This document shows positions 37,663-46,552 of a stretch of 64,000 bases of DNA, piece by piece (position 1 is the first letter of the stretch; every line of letters begins with the position of its first letter). The notes under the pieces are model-generated. The model was not told the origin of the DNA. It made no database searches and saw only the letters and a program-made list of their open reading frames with translations. Origin of the DNA: JAOUJD01 sp963726405 (GTDB lineage: Bacteria; Pseudomonadota; Gammaproteobacteria; Burkholderiales; Burkholderiaceae_F); the NCBI GenBank assembly GCA_963726405.1, contig CAVSCF010000011.1:372001-436000 (forward strand), written 5' to 3'. The position numbers and the translations under genes were made by a program.

Positions 37663-38394
37663 CTAGCGGCGCTTGCCCAGCCACTTCTGGGCGCGCTCCA
37701 TCTTGATCAGTTCACCGACGGTGACCATGCCGTCGCGTTGCGCGCGTTCGAGGACGAACAGCAGCAGTTGCGCGTTCGTGTAGGCGTCCGCGATGGCGCG
37801 ATGCCGCCCGATCGGGCGGATGCCGAAGTGCTGCGCCCAGTCGTCGAGCGAGTCGTTTTCCGTGCCCGGAAACACGGAGGGGAGCAGCACCGCGAGGTCG
37901 AGGAAGGTGTGCTGCTGCGGCAGCCCGAGCACGCCGTTGACCTCCCGCGTCAGCACGGTCTGATCGAACTCCGCGCGGAAGGCGATCGCGACGGACTCGT
38001 CGAGGAACTCGAGGAAGTCCATCAAGGCCTCGATCGGCGATGAGCCGGCCATCTGCTCCTGGCCCCCGATCTGGTGCACGAGGATGTTGTCGACCTCGCT
38101 CGGACGGTGCTGCCGGAGGACGACGTCGAACGTGCTGTCGTGGCGCACGGACCGCCCTTCGACCGTGATGGCGCCGATGGAAATGACGACGTCCTCGAGC
38201 ATGTTGGGCCCCGTGGTCTCGAGGTCGAGCGCGACGAAACGGGCAAGGGCGAGCGGCGTGCGCTCGATGAAGTAGGGACGCTCCGCCATGTGGTCGAGCC
38301 GGATCCGCAGCCGGTCGAGCCGTTCCTGTCCGTCCTCGGACAAGGAGCGGCGGATGCGCCAGGCGTTGATGGCGGCGCTGAACGGCGGCTTCAT
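37663..38394 (-). CDS. DnaQ-like 3'-5' exonuclease domain protein
   Basis: 243 residues. The DEDD exonuclease motifs are visible: ARFVALDLETTGPN (Exo I), FRAEFDQTVL (Exo II) and the H/D of the last motif in GRHRAIADAYTNAQLL. It resembles the epsilon subunit or RNase T-like nucleases and would degrade DNA or RNA 3' ends. It starts 11 bp after the DUF294 gene stop and is cotranscribed with it; this pair beside ActP/DUF485 recurs in Proteobacteria (from memory). Confidence 0.85.
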   Translation of the reverse strand: MKPPFSAAINAWRIRRSLSEDGQERLDRLRIRLDHMAERPYFIERTPLALARFVALDLETTGPNMLEDVVISIGAITVEGRSVRHDSTFDVVLRQHRPSEVDNILVHQIGGQEQMAGSSPIEALMDFLEFLDESVAIAFRAEFDQTVLTREVNGVLGLPQQHTFLDLAVLLPSVFPGTENDSLDDWAQHFGIRPIGRHRAIADAYTNAQLLLFVLERAQRDGMVTVGELIKMERAQKWLGKRR

Positions 38395-38405
38395 CGCGCG
38401 TGCGT

Positions 38406-40316
38406 CTACTGGCCGAAGGTCTGCTGCAGGCGGCGCTGCAGGTCGCGCGCCTGTCGGAACGATTCCTTCAGCATGCGCTGGTCGAGTTCGTTGAGCGCGT
38501 AGGGATCGATGCGATTGCGGTTCCGCCCGGGGTCGCCCGCACGCGCGTCGCTCGGGTCGAGGAACTCGCCCCGCTGCGCACGGAGTCGCAGCATCTGCAG
38601 GAACTGGAATGCCTCCGTCACGGCCGCGACGTGACGGTCTTCCACGTTCAATCGCCGCGCGGTGGCCCACAGGCGCTGGCTGGTGTTCGTCTCCGGAGTG
38701 CCCAGCCCCAGCGCCAGAGCGCGCGCCGCGTCGACGAAGATGCGCGTGCCCTGCGTCTTGAGGTCGATCGTCCCGTGGTGTTCGCCGTCGTCGGTCTTGA
38801 AGGTGCGGATGAGTCCGAGGGGCGGCTCGGCCTGCAGGGCATTGGACGTCATCATCCGCAGGAAGAAGCGGTTCTCCCGCGTGATCCCGAGCAGCCAGCC
38901 GCGCAGGCGCTCGGGCAGCGTGGCGTCGCCGAACAGCGGCCGGAAGTCGAAGAAGATGTTGGCGTTGAGCAGCGCCGTCGGCGTGGGCTCGCGTATCCAG
39001 CCGGCGAACTTCGCCCGCCATTCATCCACGGACAGGCAGCACTCGCGATTGCTCGCCATGATGTTTCCGGGACAGAGCGGGAAGCCGAGTTCCGCCAGGG
39101 CCTCGTTGACGCTGCGGGCGAAATTGAGCAGGCGCGCACGGTCGTGCGCTAGCGTGTCCTCGTCGCCGTCGAAGATGATCGCGTTGTCCTGGTCGGTCGC
39201 GACCGTCTGCTCCCGCCGGCCCTCGCTGCCGAGCGACAGCCAGCACCACACGAGACCGTCGAGGTCGGCTTGCGGCAGCAGCAGGTCGAACACCCGCTCG
39301 GTCATGGCGTCGTTCAGCGCCGCGATGGTGTGCGTCAGGCCCTCGGCGGCCGCGCCCTGCGCGATCAGGTTCTCGGCCAGCATGCCGATGTCCTGCGCCG
39401 CGCGCTTCAGCGCAGCGACGCTGCGCGCGGTCTTGATCGACTGCAGCACGTTGCGCATCGACACGCGCTGCAGCGAGAACAGGTCGCGCTCCGACACGAT
39501 GCCCGCGATCTTTTCTTCGCGGGTCACCACCAGCTGGTGAAATCCGCGCTTGGCCATGACGGCCAGCGCCTCCTGGGCATTTGCGAGTTCGTCGAGCACG
39601 CCCGGACCCGGCGTCATCACTTCCGCGATCGGCCGATCGAGCGCCACGCCCCGCAGCACCACCCGATCCATCAGGTCGGTAAGCGTGAAGATGCCAACCG
39701 GCCTCTGGGCGTCGTCCACGACGGCGATCGTGCCGACTTGTTCCCGGCTCATCGTCGTGAGCGCATCGCGGATCAGGGTACCGCTGCCGCAGTAGACCGG
39801 GCTGCGCCGGACAAGCGCCTTCAGCGGCTGCAGCAGCGTCTGCTGTTCGGCGGCGCGCTGCGAGAACTGCGTGCGCAACTGCGCCAGCGATTGCTGCACG
39901 ATCGACGCCAGCGCCTGCGTGCAGAACTCGGCGAACGGAGACGAGCGTGTGCGCAGCTCCTCGAAGTCCTCCTTGGCCAACTGGTAGCAGAAAACGTCTT
40001 CGGCCGCGACGAAGTGACGCGTGTTCACCGAGTTTGCCGAGAGCGATCCGACCGGAAAGCACTCCCCGGGACCCAGCACGATGTCGGCCCCCTGGACCGC
40101 CGCGTTGTAGTTGCGGACGTGACCGCGCTGGATGATGTGCAGATCGCGCACACGAACGCCACTGGCCGGGTCGATGATCAGGGAGCCGACCGGGAAGTAG
40201 GCCAGGCGCACGCGCTCGGAGATGAACTCGAGGTCGGCAATCGCCATGCGCGAGAACGGCGCATGGTGGCGCAGGAAGCCGACGGTCGCTTCGTTGATCA
40301 GGGACGGTGTGGGCAT
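38406..40316 (-). CDS. cNMP-binding / CBS pair / DUF294 nucleotidyltransferase regulator
   Basis: 636 residues. Order: cyclic-nucleotide-binding-like domain (about 15-140, GPGECFPVGSLS), two CBS domains (about 165-285, MSREQVGTIAVVDD, MAKRGFHQLVVTREEKI), the DUF294 nucleotidyltransferase domain (GSEGRREQTVATDQDNAII, the Pol-beta GS and DxD signature) and DUF294_C. It resembles GlnD-like signalling proteins and may modify or regulate a partner in response to nucleotide levels. The adjoining acetate symporter is the likely system, by position. It begins 135 bp after actP, beyond a terminator, so it may have its own promoter. Confidence 0.85.
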   Translation of the reverse strand: MPTPSLINEATVGFLRHHAPFSRMAIADLEFISERVRLAYFPVGSLIIDPASGVRVRDLHIIQRGHVRNYNAAVQGADIVLGPGECFPVGSLSANSVNTRHFVAAEDVFCYQLAKEDFEELRTRSSPFAEFCTQALASIVQQSLAQLRTQFSQRAAEQQTLLQPLKALVRRSPVYCGSGTLIRDALTTMSREQVGTIAVVDDAQRPVGIFTLTDLMDRVVLRGVALDRPIAEVMTPGPGVLDELANAQEALAVMAKRGFHQLVVTREEKIAGIVSERDLFSLQRVSMRNVLQSIKTARSVAALKRAAQDIGMLAENLIAQGAAAEGLTHTIAALNDAMTERVFDLLLPQADLDGLVWCWLSLGSEGRREQTVATDQDNAIIFDGDEDTLAHDRARLLNFARSVNEALAELGFPLCPGNIMASNRECCLSVDEWRAKFAGWIREPTPTALLNANIFFDFRPLFGDATLPERLRGWLLGITRENRFFLRMMTSNALQAEPPLGLIRTFKTDDGEHHGTIDLKTQGTRIFVDAARALALGLGTPETNTSQRLWATARRLNVEDRHVAAVTEAFQFLQMLRLRAQRGEFLDPSDARAGDPGRNRNRIDPYALNELDQRMLKESFRQARDLQRRLQQTFGQ

Positions 40317-40404
40317 GGGTTCATGGTCTCATGCGGCAGGTTGCACAACGACATCGGCCGCGGCCTTGTCTCCGGTCAAACGCCGGGGTGGGGCGCAAAT
40401 GAAA

Positions 40405-40425
40405 GAGGCCCCGCACGGGGGCCTC
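40405..40425 (-). terminator. intrinsic terminator after actP
   Basis: 8-bp GC stem (arms 40405-40412 and 40418-40425) followed on the minus strand by TTTCATTT. It sits 27 bp after the actP stop. Confidence 0.7.
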
Positions 40426-40451
40426 CTTCGTCCTTGCTCAATCGCGATTCG

Positions 40452-42365
40452 TCAGTGCGCGGCGGCCTTGGAAGCCAGGATGCCGGTGTTCTGACGCGCG
40501 TACAACTCTTCCCACATCTCGTCGGCGCGACGGTCGCGATACAGCAGCGAACCGAGGATCACGGCGAGGAAGCCAAGCGGGATCGAGATGAGGCCCGGGT
40601 TGCGCAGTTCGAACAGCGGGGCCTCGAGGCCAACAAGCGAGGTGTTCTCGCCCTTGACGCGCTCGATGTCGGCCTTGGCCTTGTTGGCGGCGCGGTCGAG
40701 CGCCCCGATCGTCTTCTGCGCCGAGGCCACCTTGGCGGCTTCGCCCGATGCGACGTCGGCTTGGGCAGCCGCCCGTTTCGGTCCATCCGCGGCCAGCACC
40801 TTCTCTGCGGCGCCACGAACGGCCTTCGGGTATGTCATGTTCGGCGACACGAGCACGAGCCCCACGGCGAGTGCCGTGCCGACGATCATGCCGGCGACGA
40901 TGCCGCCGGTGTTGCACTTGCGCCAGTACAGCGTCATGAGCACGCACGGGAAGTTTGCGGATGCGGCGACGGCAAAGGCGAGCGCCACCAGGTGCGCGAC
41001 GTTCTGGCCCTTGGCCGCGATGCCGATGGTGATGGCCATTGCGCCGACGATGACCGTGGCGATACGGGCGGCACGGACCTGCTCCTGTGCCGTCACGTGC
41101 CCCTCGCGAACCACACCAACGTAGAGGTCGTGCGCCATGGCCGAGGCCGCCGCCAGGACGAGGCCGGCGACGACGGCCACGATGGTGGCGAACGCCACCG
41201 CGGCGACAAAGGCCAGCATGAAGTTGCCGAGCAGCGAGTCGGCGCCGCCGCCGAGGTATTGCGCCAGCAGCGGAGCGGCCATGTTGCCACCCGGGTCGAC
41301 CCCGGCGATGGCGGCCGGACCGACGAGCTTGGCGGCGCCGAAGCCGAGGAACAACGTCAGCACGTAGAACCCGCCGATGATGGCCATGGCCCAGATCACC
41401 GATTTCCGCGCGGCCTGCGCCGTGGGGACGGTGAAGAAGCGCATCAGGATGTGCGGCAAGCCGGCCGTGCCGAACACCAGCGCCATGCCGAGCGAGATCT
41501 GGTCGATGGGCGCCTTGAACAGCAGGCCCGGCTCGAGGAATCGCTGGCCGAGTTCCTGTGGCGACATGTTCTTCGACGCCTCGCCGAGCAGTCCGGCCAC
41601 GCGTGCCTGAACCTTCGGGTCGCCCACGACGTCCTGGAGGAACGCCGGCAGCGAGAACCCGTAGGGAGCCCACACCAGGATCACGAGGATGATCGACGCG
41701 ATGACGAGCAGGATCGCCTTGATGATCTGCACCCAGGTGGTGGCCACCATGCCGCCAAAAAGCACATAGGCGAGCATCAGCACCCCGACCGTGATGACCG
41801 AAATCTCGTAGTCGATGCCGATCAGCGTCTTCACCAGCACGCCGCCGCCCACCATCTGCGCAGTCAGGTAGAAGGTCGACACCGTGATCGTCGACAGGGC
41901 ACCGACGATGCGGACCTTCTTCGGATCATTGCGGTACGCGAGGATGTCGGACAACGTGTACTTGCCGATGTTGCGGCACGGTTCGGCGATCACCAGCAGC
42001 ACGGTGATGTAGGCGACGAGCCAGCCCACCGAGTACATGAAGCCGTCGTAGCCGAACTGGCTGATCAGGCCCGCGATGCCGAGGAACGAAGCGGCCGACA
42101 GGTAGTCGCCCGCGATGGCCCAGCCGTTCTGCAGACCGGAAACGCCGCCGCCGGCAGTGTAGAAGTCGGAGGCCGTCTTCACGCGCTTGGCGGCAAGGAA
42201 GGTGACGTACATCGTGACGCCGATGATGGCCGCAAAGACCGCAAACGTGAGCCAGCGGTAGTTCGGGGCTACGGCGCCCTGCGCGAGCGCAGGCAGCGCG
42301 GTCAGGGCGATGGCGGCGACGCCGACGAAGGTGAACGCCTTGGTCCGAAGTGAGAGTGCGCTCAT
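40452..42365 (-). CDS. actP: cation/acetate symporter ActP with extra Ala/Lys-rich insertion
   Basis: Sodium-solute symporter family; takes up acetate and related acids. About 13-14 TM helices, with ASDFYTAGGGVSGLQNGWAI and GDYLSAASFLGIAG near the first sodium site, and MVATTWVQIIKAI. At 637 residues it is about 90 longer than E. coli ActP; most of the excess is residues 520-590 or so, an Ala/Lys/Glu-rich stretch (KVLAADGPKRAAAQADVASG and following) likely to form a coiled coil between late TM helices. Preceded by DUF485 with a 1-bp gap, the usual yjcH-actP pair. Confidence 0.88.
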   Translation of the reverse strand: MSALSLRTKAFTFVGVAAIALTALPALAQGAVAPNYRWLTFAVFAAIIGVTMYVTFLAAKRVKTASDFYTAGGGVSGLQNGWAIAGDYLSAASFLGIAGLISQFGYDGFMYSVGWLVAYITVLLVIAEPCRNIGKYTLSDILAYRNDPKKVRIVGALSTITVSTFYLTAQMVGGGVLVKTLIGIDYEISVITVGVLMLAYVLFGGMVATTWVQIIKAILLVIASIILVILVWAPYGFSLPAFLQDVVGDPKVQARVAGLLGEASKNMSPQELGQRFLEPGLLFKAPIDQISLGMALVFGTAGLPHILMRFFTVPTAQAARKSVIWAMAIIGGFYVLTLFLGFGAAKLVGPAAIAGVDPGGNMAAPLLAQYLGGGADSLLGNFMLAFVAAVAFATIVAVVAGLVLAAASAMAHDLYVGVVREGHVTAQEQVRAARIATVIVGAMAITIGIAAKGQNVAHLVALAFAVAASANFPCVLMTLYWRKCNTGGIVAGMIVGTALAVGLVLVSPNMTYPKAVRGAAEKVLAADGPKRAAAQADVASGEAAKVASAQKTIGALDRAANKAKADIERVKGENTSLVGLEAPLFELRNPGLISIPLGFLAVILGSLLYRDRRADEMWEELYARQNTGILASKAAAH

Positions 42366-42366
42366 G

Positions 42367-42690
42367 TCAGACCTTCACTTTCTTCTCGAACTCGACGATC
42401 AGTTCGCGCGCCATGGCGTCGAACTCGTTGTTGGCCCGCCTGGAGTAGTAGAAGGCGATGCCCCACGCCACGACGAATTGCGAGAGTGCGAACAGGATGC
42501 CGACGTTGATCGGACCCCAGACCTTGACCACATACAGCGACGGGAAGTAAGCCGCGCCGATCGGAAGCAGGAAATAGAAGAAGACCGAAAAGATCATCAG
42601 GCCGGTCAGGAAGGACTGCTTCTTCCTGTGTAGCGTCTGGAAGCGCGGGTCGGCCACGATCGCGCCCCAGTTGATGGAAGTCGATGCCAT
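42367..42690 (-). CDS. DUF485 membrane protein (YjcH-like)
   Basis: 107 residues with two TM helices (FLTGLMIFSVFFYFLLPIG and INVGILFALSQFVVAW) and a charged C-terminal tail. It pairs with ActP in most genomes and is probably a small accessory subunit. The start at 42690 has a strong AGGGAGGG RBS; an upstream in-frame ATG lacks one. The stop is 1 bp from the actP ATG, so translation is coupled. Confidence 0.9.
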   Translation of the reverse strand: MASTSINWGAIVADPRFQTLHRKKQSFLTGLMIFSVFFYFLLPIGAAYFPSLYVVKVWGPINVGILFALSQFVVAWGIAFYYSRRANNEFDAMARELIVEFEKKVKV

Positions 42691-43003
42691 TAAGAACCCT
42701 CCCTTGAATCCGAAGTTTTTTTCGTGCACCGCGACGAAAGCGCCGCGGCGAACCCGGCCTTGTTCTTCTGCTCCGGCCCTGGCAGACGCAAGCTAGCGAT
42801 CCCAACTTACCGCCGCCTTACTCCGCCTGACCGATGGCTTACGGCTGGAGGCGTGGGGGCCGGCTACTTACTTCATTTGCGGGATGGGCTTTCGCCGCTT
42901 TTCCGGGCGAGGCGAAGTGATTGCTACGGCGCCGCAACTCCCGCGCTTGGCACCCGGCTTGGGCGGCGTTACATTTTTTTCTCAGGAACTGACGGAGGCG
43001 GCG
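42691..43003. other. divergent intergenic region between DUF485-actP and cfa
   Basis: About 310 bp with no gene. It must hold both promoters. The cfa side has a sigma-54-like element (separate entry) and a T run near 42974. Nothing clear on the actP side. Confidence 0.5.
42947..42962 (+). promoter_or_regulatory. sigma-54-like promoter element upstream of cfa
   Basis: TTGGCACCCGGCTTGG has GG and GG ten bases apart, matching the -24 element well; the -12 GC is GG here, so the match is imperfect. It lies about 40 bp before the cfa ATG. Confidence 0.3.
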
Positions 43004-44275
43004 ATGAGCTTCGCGCAAGCGCTGACGCGTCGGACGGGAGGGCAGGTCGCTGGTGCTGCCCGGACTGCATTGGAGCGGCTCGCCACCCGGATTGCGGGCG
43101 AAGGCGGAGAACCGCTCGAGGTCGTCCTGCCCGATGGCAACCGGCTCGGCTTCGGCCTGCCGCCGCGCATTCGTATCGTCGTGCGGGATATGGCGGTCCT
43201 GGCCGAGTTCGCGCGGCCGTCGCTTGCGTCCCTTGCCGAGGCTTTCGTTCACGGCCGGGTCGATCTGCAAGGTGACCTGCTCGAGGCGCTTCCGTTGGTC
43301 GAGCGCCTGGTGCAAGCGGGCGGGAGCGGGAGCGGGATCGCCGAGCGCGTCGCGGGACTCTTCGTGCGACACACCACGCGCATCGATCGCGATGCCATCG
43401 GGTACCACTACGACGTGGGCAATGCGTTCTACCGGCTTTGGCTCGACGAGCGCATGGTCTATTCGTGTGCCTACTTCCAAAGCGGCGAAGAATCCATCGA
43501 TGAAGCGCAGCGCGCCAAGCTCGACCACATCTGCCGCAAGCTGCGGCTGGTCCCCGGCGACCGCCTCCTCGACGTGGGCTGCGGGTGGGGCGGGCTGGTG
43601 CTCCACGCGGTACAGCACTATGGCGTGTCGGCGGTGGGCATCACGCTGTCGAAGGAACAGCACGCCTTCGCGAACGAGCGCATTTCGGCTCTGGGTCTCG
43701 GCGGACGCGTTGCCGTCGAACTGCTGGACTATCGCGAACTGCCGGAACGATACGGCCGCGCAACGTTCGACAAGGCCGCCAGCGTCGGCATGTTCGAGCA
43801 TGTCGGGCTCCGGAACCTGGCCACGTACTTCGGCACCGTCGCGGCGATGCTGCGTGACGGCGGGCTGTTCCTGAATCACGGGATTACCGCAACGGACGTC
43901 GAAAACCGGCCGGTCGGCAGCGGCGCGGAAGACTTCATCGGCAAGTACGTCTTTCCGCACGGCGAGTTGCCGCACTTGCACCTGGCTGTCCGGGAGATGT
44001 CGGCGGCGCAGTTCGAAGTGGTGGATGTCGAATCGCTCCGGCCGCATTACGTCCGGACACTCGCGTTATGGTCGCACCGGCTGGAGAGCCAACTCGACGA
44101 GGCGGAGCGACTGGTGGGCGACCGGACGCTGCGCATCTGGCGCGCCTATCTGGCCGGGTGCTCGCATGGCTTCGCCCAGGGCTGGGTGTCGATCCACCAG
44201 TTGCTGGGCATCGTGCAGCGCACGCCAGGGTCGACCGGCTTACCGCTGACCCGCGACTGGATGTACCGGACCTGA
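43004..44275 (+). CDS. cfa: cyclopropane-fatty-acyl-phospholipid synthase
   Basis: 423 residues, S-adenosylmethionine-dependent. It adds a methylene bridge to unsaturated phospholipid acyl chains at the membrane, often on entering stationary phase or acid stress. SAM motif LLDVGCGWGGL (about residue 188), preceded by YHYDVGNAFYRLWLD and YSCAYF, all family signatures; a late glycine-rich acidic region FEHVGLRNLATYF is also typical. GGAGG is 5 bp before the ATG. An upstream extension of the frame is unlike the family. Confidence 0.93.
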   Translation: MSFAQALTRRTGGQVAGAARTALERLATRIAGEGGEPLEVVLPDGNRLGFGLPPRIRIVVRDMAVLAEFARPSLASLAEAFVHGRVDLQGDLLEALPLVERLVQAGGSGSGIAERVAGLFVRHTTRIDRDAIGYHYDVGNAFYRLWLDERMVYSCAYFQSGEESIDEAQRAKLDHICRKLRLVPGDRLLDVGCGWGGLVLHAVQHYGVSAVGITLSKEQHAFANERISALGLGGRVAVELLDYRELPERYGRATFDKAASVGMFEHVGLRNLATYFGTVAAMLRDGGLFLNHGITATDVENRPVGSGAEDFIGKYVFPHGELPHLHLAVREMSAAQFEVVDVESLRPHYVRTLALWSHRLESQLDEAERLVGDRTLRIWRAYLAGCSHGFAQGWVSIHQLLGIVQRTPGSTGLPLTRDWMYRT

Positions 44276-44541
44276 CCGTCGATAGACAGGCAGGGCGAGG
44301 CTTCTGTGACGGGGGTCAGCCCGATTCGACACCAATTCGGGATGATTCGCTGTCCCGAAGCCCGGAAATGTGAATAGAATCGCGCCGGGCGATAAACACA
44401 AATGATTCAAGGGTCTGGCGCGCAGTGTTAAAGCTGAGCCGCCGGCCGAAAAAAGAAGACGCCGAATCGACCCGGTTTCCCATCGTTAGGACACCGGGCC
44501 GTGTGATCTGCTGTGGGCTTGATGTGAAGAGGGAGCCGACG

Positions 44542-45588
44542 TTGCGAGCATTGCTGGTTTTGACCCTGGCGGGTTGTCTGGTGGCTTCCGGTGCGGCGGT
44601 CTCTGCAACGACGTCGTCAGAACCTGCGTCGAAGGCTTCGACGACCGTGGCGAAGGCCAAGTCCGCGAACCGCGTTCAGGGCACCATCCCCGCGGGCACG
44701 GCGCGCATTCAGTCGCGCAAGGCCCGTGGCGAGCGGCCGCCGCTGCACCCGTCCGAGGGTCAGTTGACCGGTCTCACCCATAGCGGCGACCCGCTGCAGT
44801 TGAAGAGCCACGTGGCGCTCGTCGTGGACCAGGACACCGACGAGGTGCTGTTCGAGAAGAACACCCATGCCGTTCTCCCGATCGCTTCCATCACCAAGTT
44901 GATGACTGCGCTGGTGACCGTCGAAGCGGGTCTGCCGCTCGACGAGGAACTGAAGGTCACTCCCGACGAAGTCGTTCGTGCCGGTATTCGCTCCAACCTG
45001 CGTCCGGGCCTGACGATGTCGCGCGCCACGGCATTGCATCTCGCTCTCATGTCGTCCGAGAACCGTGCCGCGCAACTGCTTGGCCGGACCTACCCGGGCG
45101 GGCTCCAGAATTTCGTCGAAGCGATGAACGCCAAGGCGCGGATCCTCGGCATGAGCGATTCGCACTTCGTCGATCCGACCGGCCTGTCGCCGGACAACCG
45201 CTCGAGTGCCAACGATCTCGTGCGCCTCGTGAAGGCGGCGTACGAACACGATGTAATCCGCGAGTACTCGGTGAGTGGCGAGCTCGCGCTGCCGGTCGGC
45301 AAGCGGACCCTGCGCTACGCCAGTACCAACCGCCTGACGTCGAATCCGGGGTGGGAGATCGGCCTGCAGAAGACCGGCTACATCTCCGCCGCGGGCCGCT
45401 GCCTCGTGATGCAGGCGGTGATCGAAGGACGGCGTGTCGTGATGGTGTTGCTGGACTCGGTCGGGAAATACTCGAGGATCGCCGATGCGCAGCGCATCCG
45501 TGACTGGCTCGAGTCCAACGCCGCGTTGACCCCCGCTCCTGCCAAGTCGGCCGGGCCGGTGGTGACCACCGGCGCGAAGTCGATCTAG
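44542..45588 (+). CDS. pbpG: D-alanyl-D-alanine carboxypeptidase/endopeptidase (PbpG/DacA type)
   Basis: 348 residues. Signal peptide LLVLTLAGCLVASGAAVSA, then S11 peptidase motifs SITK (catalytic Ser about 116), SSEN and KTG in LQKTGYISAAG. It trims or cross-links peptidoglycan in the periplasm. The TTG at 44542 has GAGGGAG 6 bp upstream; a GTG at 44524 or 44425 gives longer N-termini with no better RBS. The last codons overlap the IclR gene tail by 3 bp (CTAG shared, convergent). Confidence 0.85.
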   Translation: MRALLVLTLAGCLVASGAAVSATTSSEPASKASTTVAKAKSANRVQGTIPAGTARIQSRKARGERPPLHPSEGQLTGLTHSGDPLQLKSHVALVVDQDTDEVLFEKNTHAVLPIASITKLMTALVTVEAGLPLDEELKVTPDEVVRAGIRSNLRPGLTMSRATALHLALMSSENRAAQLLGRTYPGGLQNFVEAMNAKARILGMSDSHFVDPTGLSPDNRSSANDLVRLVKAAYEHDVIREYSVSGELALPVGKRTLRYASTNRLTSNPGWEIGLQKTGYISAAGRCLVMQAVIEGRRVVMVLLDSVGKYSRIADAQRIRDWLESNAALTPAPAKSAGPVVTTGAKSI

Positions 45589-46379
45589 CTCTTCGCGCGC
45601 GGCTCCGGCGGCTCGGCGTAGCCGAGCCCGGCGGAAATCCGCTGGGCCGTTGCGAGCAGGTCTTCCAGCCAGTCGTCCTGCATCCGCTCCGACGGCGCCG
45701 ATACCGACAGCCCGGCCGTGACCCTCCCCGAGTCGTCCCGTATGCCGGCGGCGATGCAGCGCACCCCCAGTTCAAGTTCCTCGTTGTCGCGCGCGTACCC
45801 GCGCGTGCGGACCATCGACAACTCGCGCTCCAGCTTGGCCAGGTCCGTGATGCTGTTCTTGGTATGGCCGGCGAGGCCTGTCCGGGTCGCGTAGGCGCGG
45901 ACCACGCGCGGGTCCTCGTAGGCGAGGAAAAGCTTGCCGCTTGAAGTGAGGTGCAGCGGCGCCCGGCCGCCGATCGCGCGAACCACCTGCATGCCGGAGC
46001 GCTCGCTGTAGGAGCGATCGATGTAGACGATTTCGTCGCCCTGGCGCACCGAAAGATTCACGGTCTGACCGGTGCGGCGATGAAGGTCCCGCATCGGCTC
46101 GATCGCGGCTTCACGCACCGACAGGCGTGCCTTCACCAGGTTGCCGAGTTCGAGCAAGCGCATGCCGAGGCGATACGAGCCCGGCGTCTCCGCGCGATCG
46201 ACGAATCGGCCGACCACCATGTCATTTAGAATCCGGTGCGCCGTCGAGGGGTGCAGTCCCGTCGTGTTCGCGAGGTCTTTCAGGCTGACCGGTTCGGAAC
46301 GCGCCGCGAGGGCATCGAGCAACTTCATCATGCGCTCGATGACCTGAATGGCTGTCTTGTCCCGCGGGACGATTGTCAT
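45585..46379 (-). CDS. IclR family transcriptional regulator
   Basis: 264 residues: N-terminal winged helix-turn-helix (SLKDLANTTGLHPSTAHRIL) and a C-terminal effector-binding IclR domain (GGRAPLHLTSSGKLFLA, GLSVSAPS). The gene points away from lutAB, with 173 bp between, so it is the likely regulator of lactate utilisation here, though that is inferred from position. The ligand is unknown. Confidence 0.9.
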   Translation of the reverse strand: MTIVPRDKTAIQVIERMMKLLDALAARSEPVSLKDLANTTGLHPSTAHRILNDMVVGRFVDRAETPGSYRLGMRLLELGNLVKARLSVREAAIEPMRDLHRRTGQTVNLSVRQGDEIVYIDRSYSERSGMQVVRAIGGRAPLHLTSSGKLFLAYEDPRVVRAYATRTGLAGHTKNSITDLAKLERELSMVRTRGYARDNEELELGVRCIAAGIRDDSGRVTAGLSVSAPSERMQDDWLEDLLATAQRISAGLGYAEPPEPRAKS

Positions 46380-46552
46380 TGTGCTTTGCGGTATTTTTTA
46401 CCTGCTGCCACTCTATATCAGAATACGAAAAGAGGACAACGGTGCGCACCGGGCGACGTTGACCTACGGCAGCTTTCTCAGAATTCCCGGGGCCATGCAG
46501 CCTGCCTGGCTGTGACGAGCGACGGCCCGGCGGGCCGGGGGAGATCGCGATC
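46380..46552. promoter_or_regulatory. divergent iclR-lutA control region
   Basis: AT-rich in its iclR half. It holds a short inverted repeat GGTA-TTTTT-TACC (near 46391-46403) and a TATCAGAATAC stretch (46417-46427), either of which could be part of an IclR operator. No consensus site is claimed. Confidence 0.35.

Noticed and set aside
39270..42353. 1,027-residue open frame opposite the DUF294 and actP genes
   Set aside because: His/Asp/Arg-rich low-complexity translation, a shadow of two clear genes on the other strand.
42836..43003. N-terminal extension of Cfa
   Set aside because: Codons before 43004 are unlike the family and a GGAGG RBS marks 43004.
46391..46427. A defined IclR operator consensus
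   Set aside because: Only short imperfect repeats are present, too weak for a named site; kept as a low-confidence control region.
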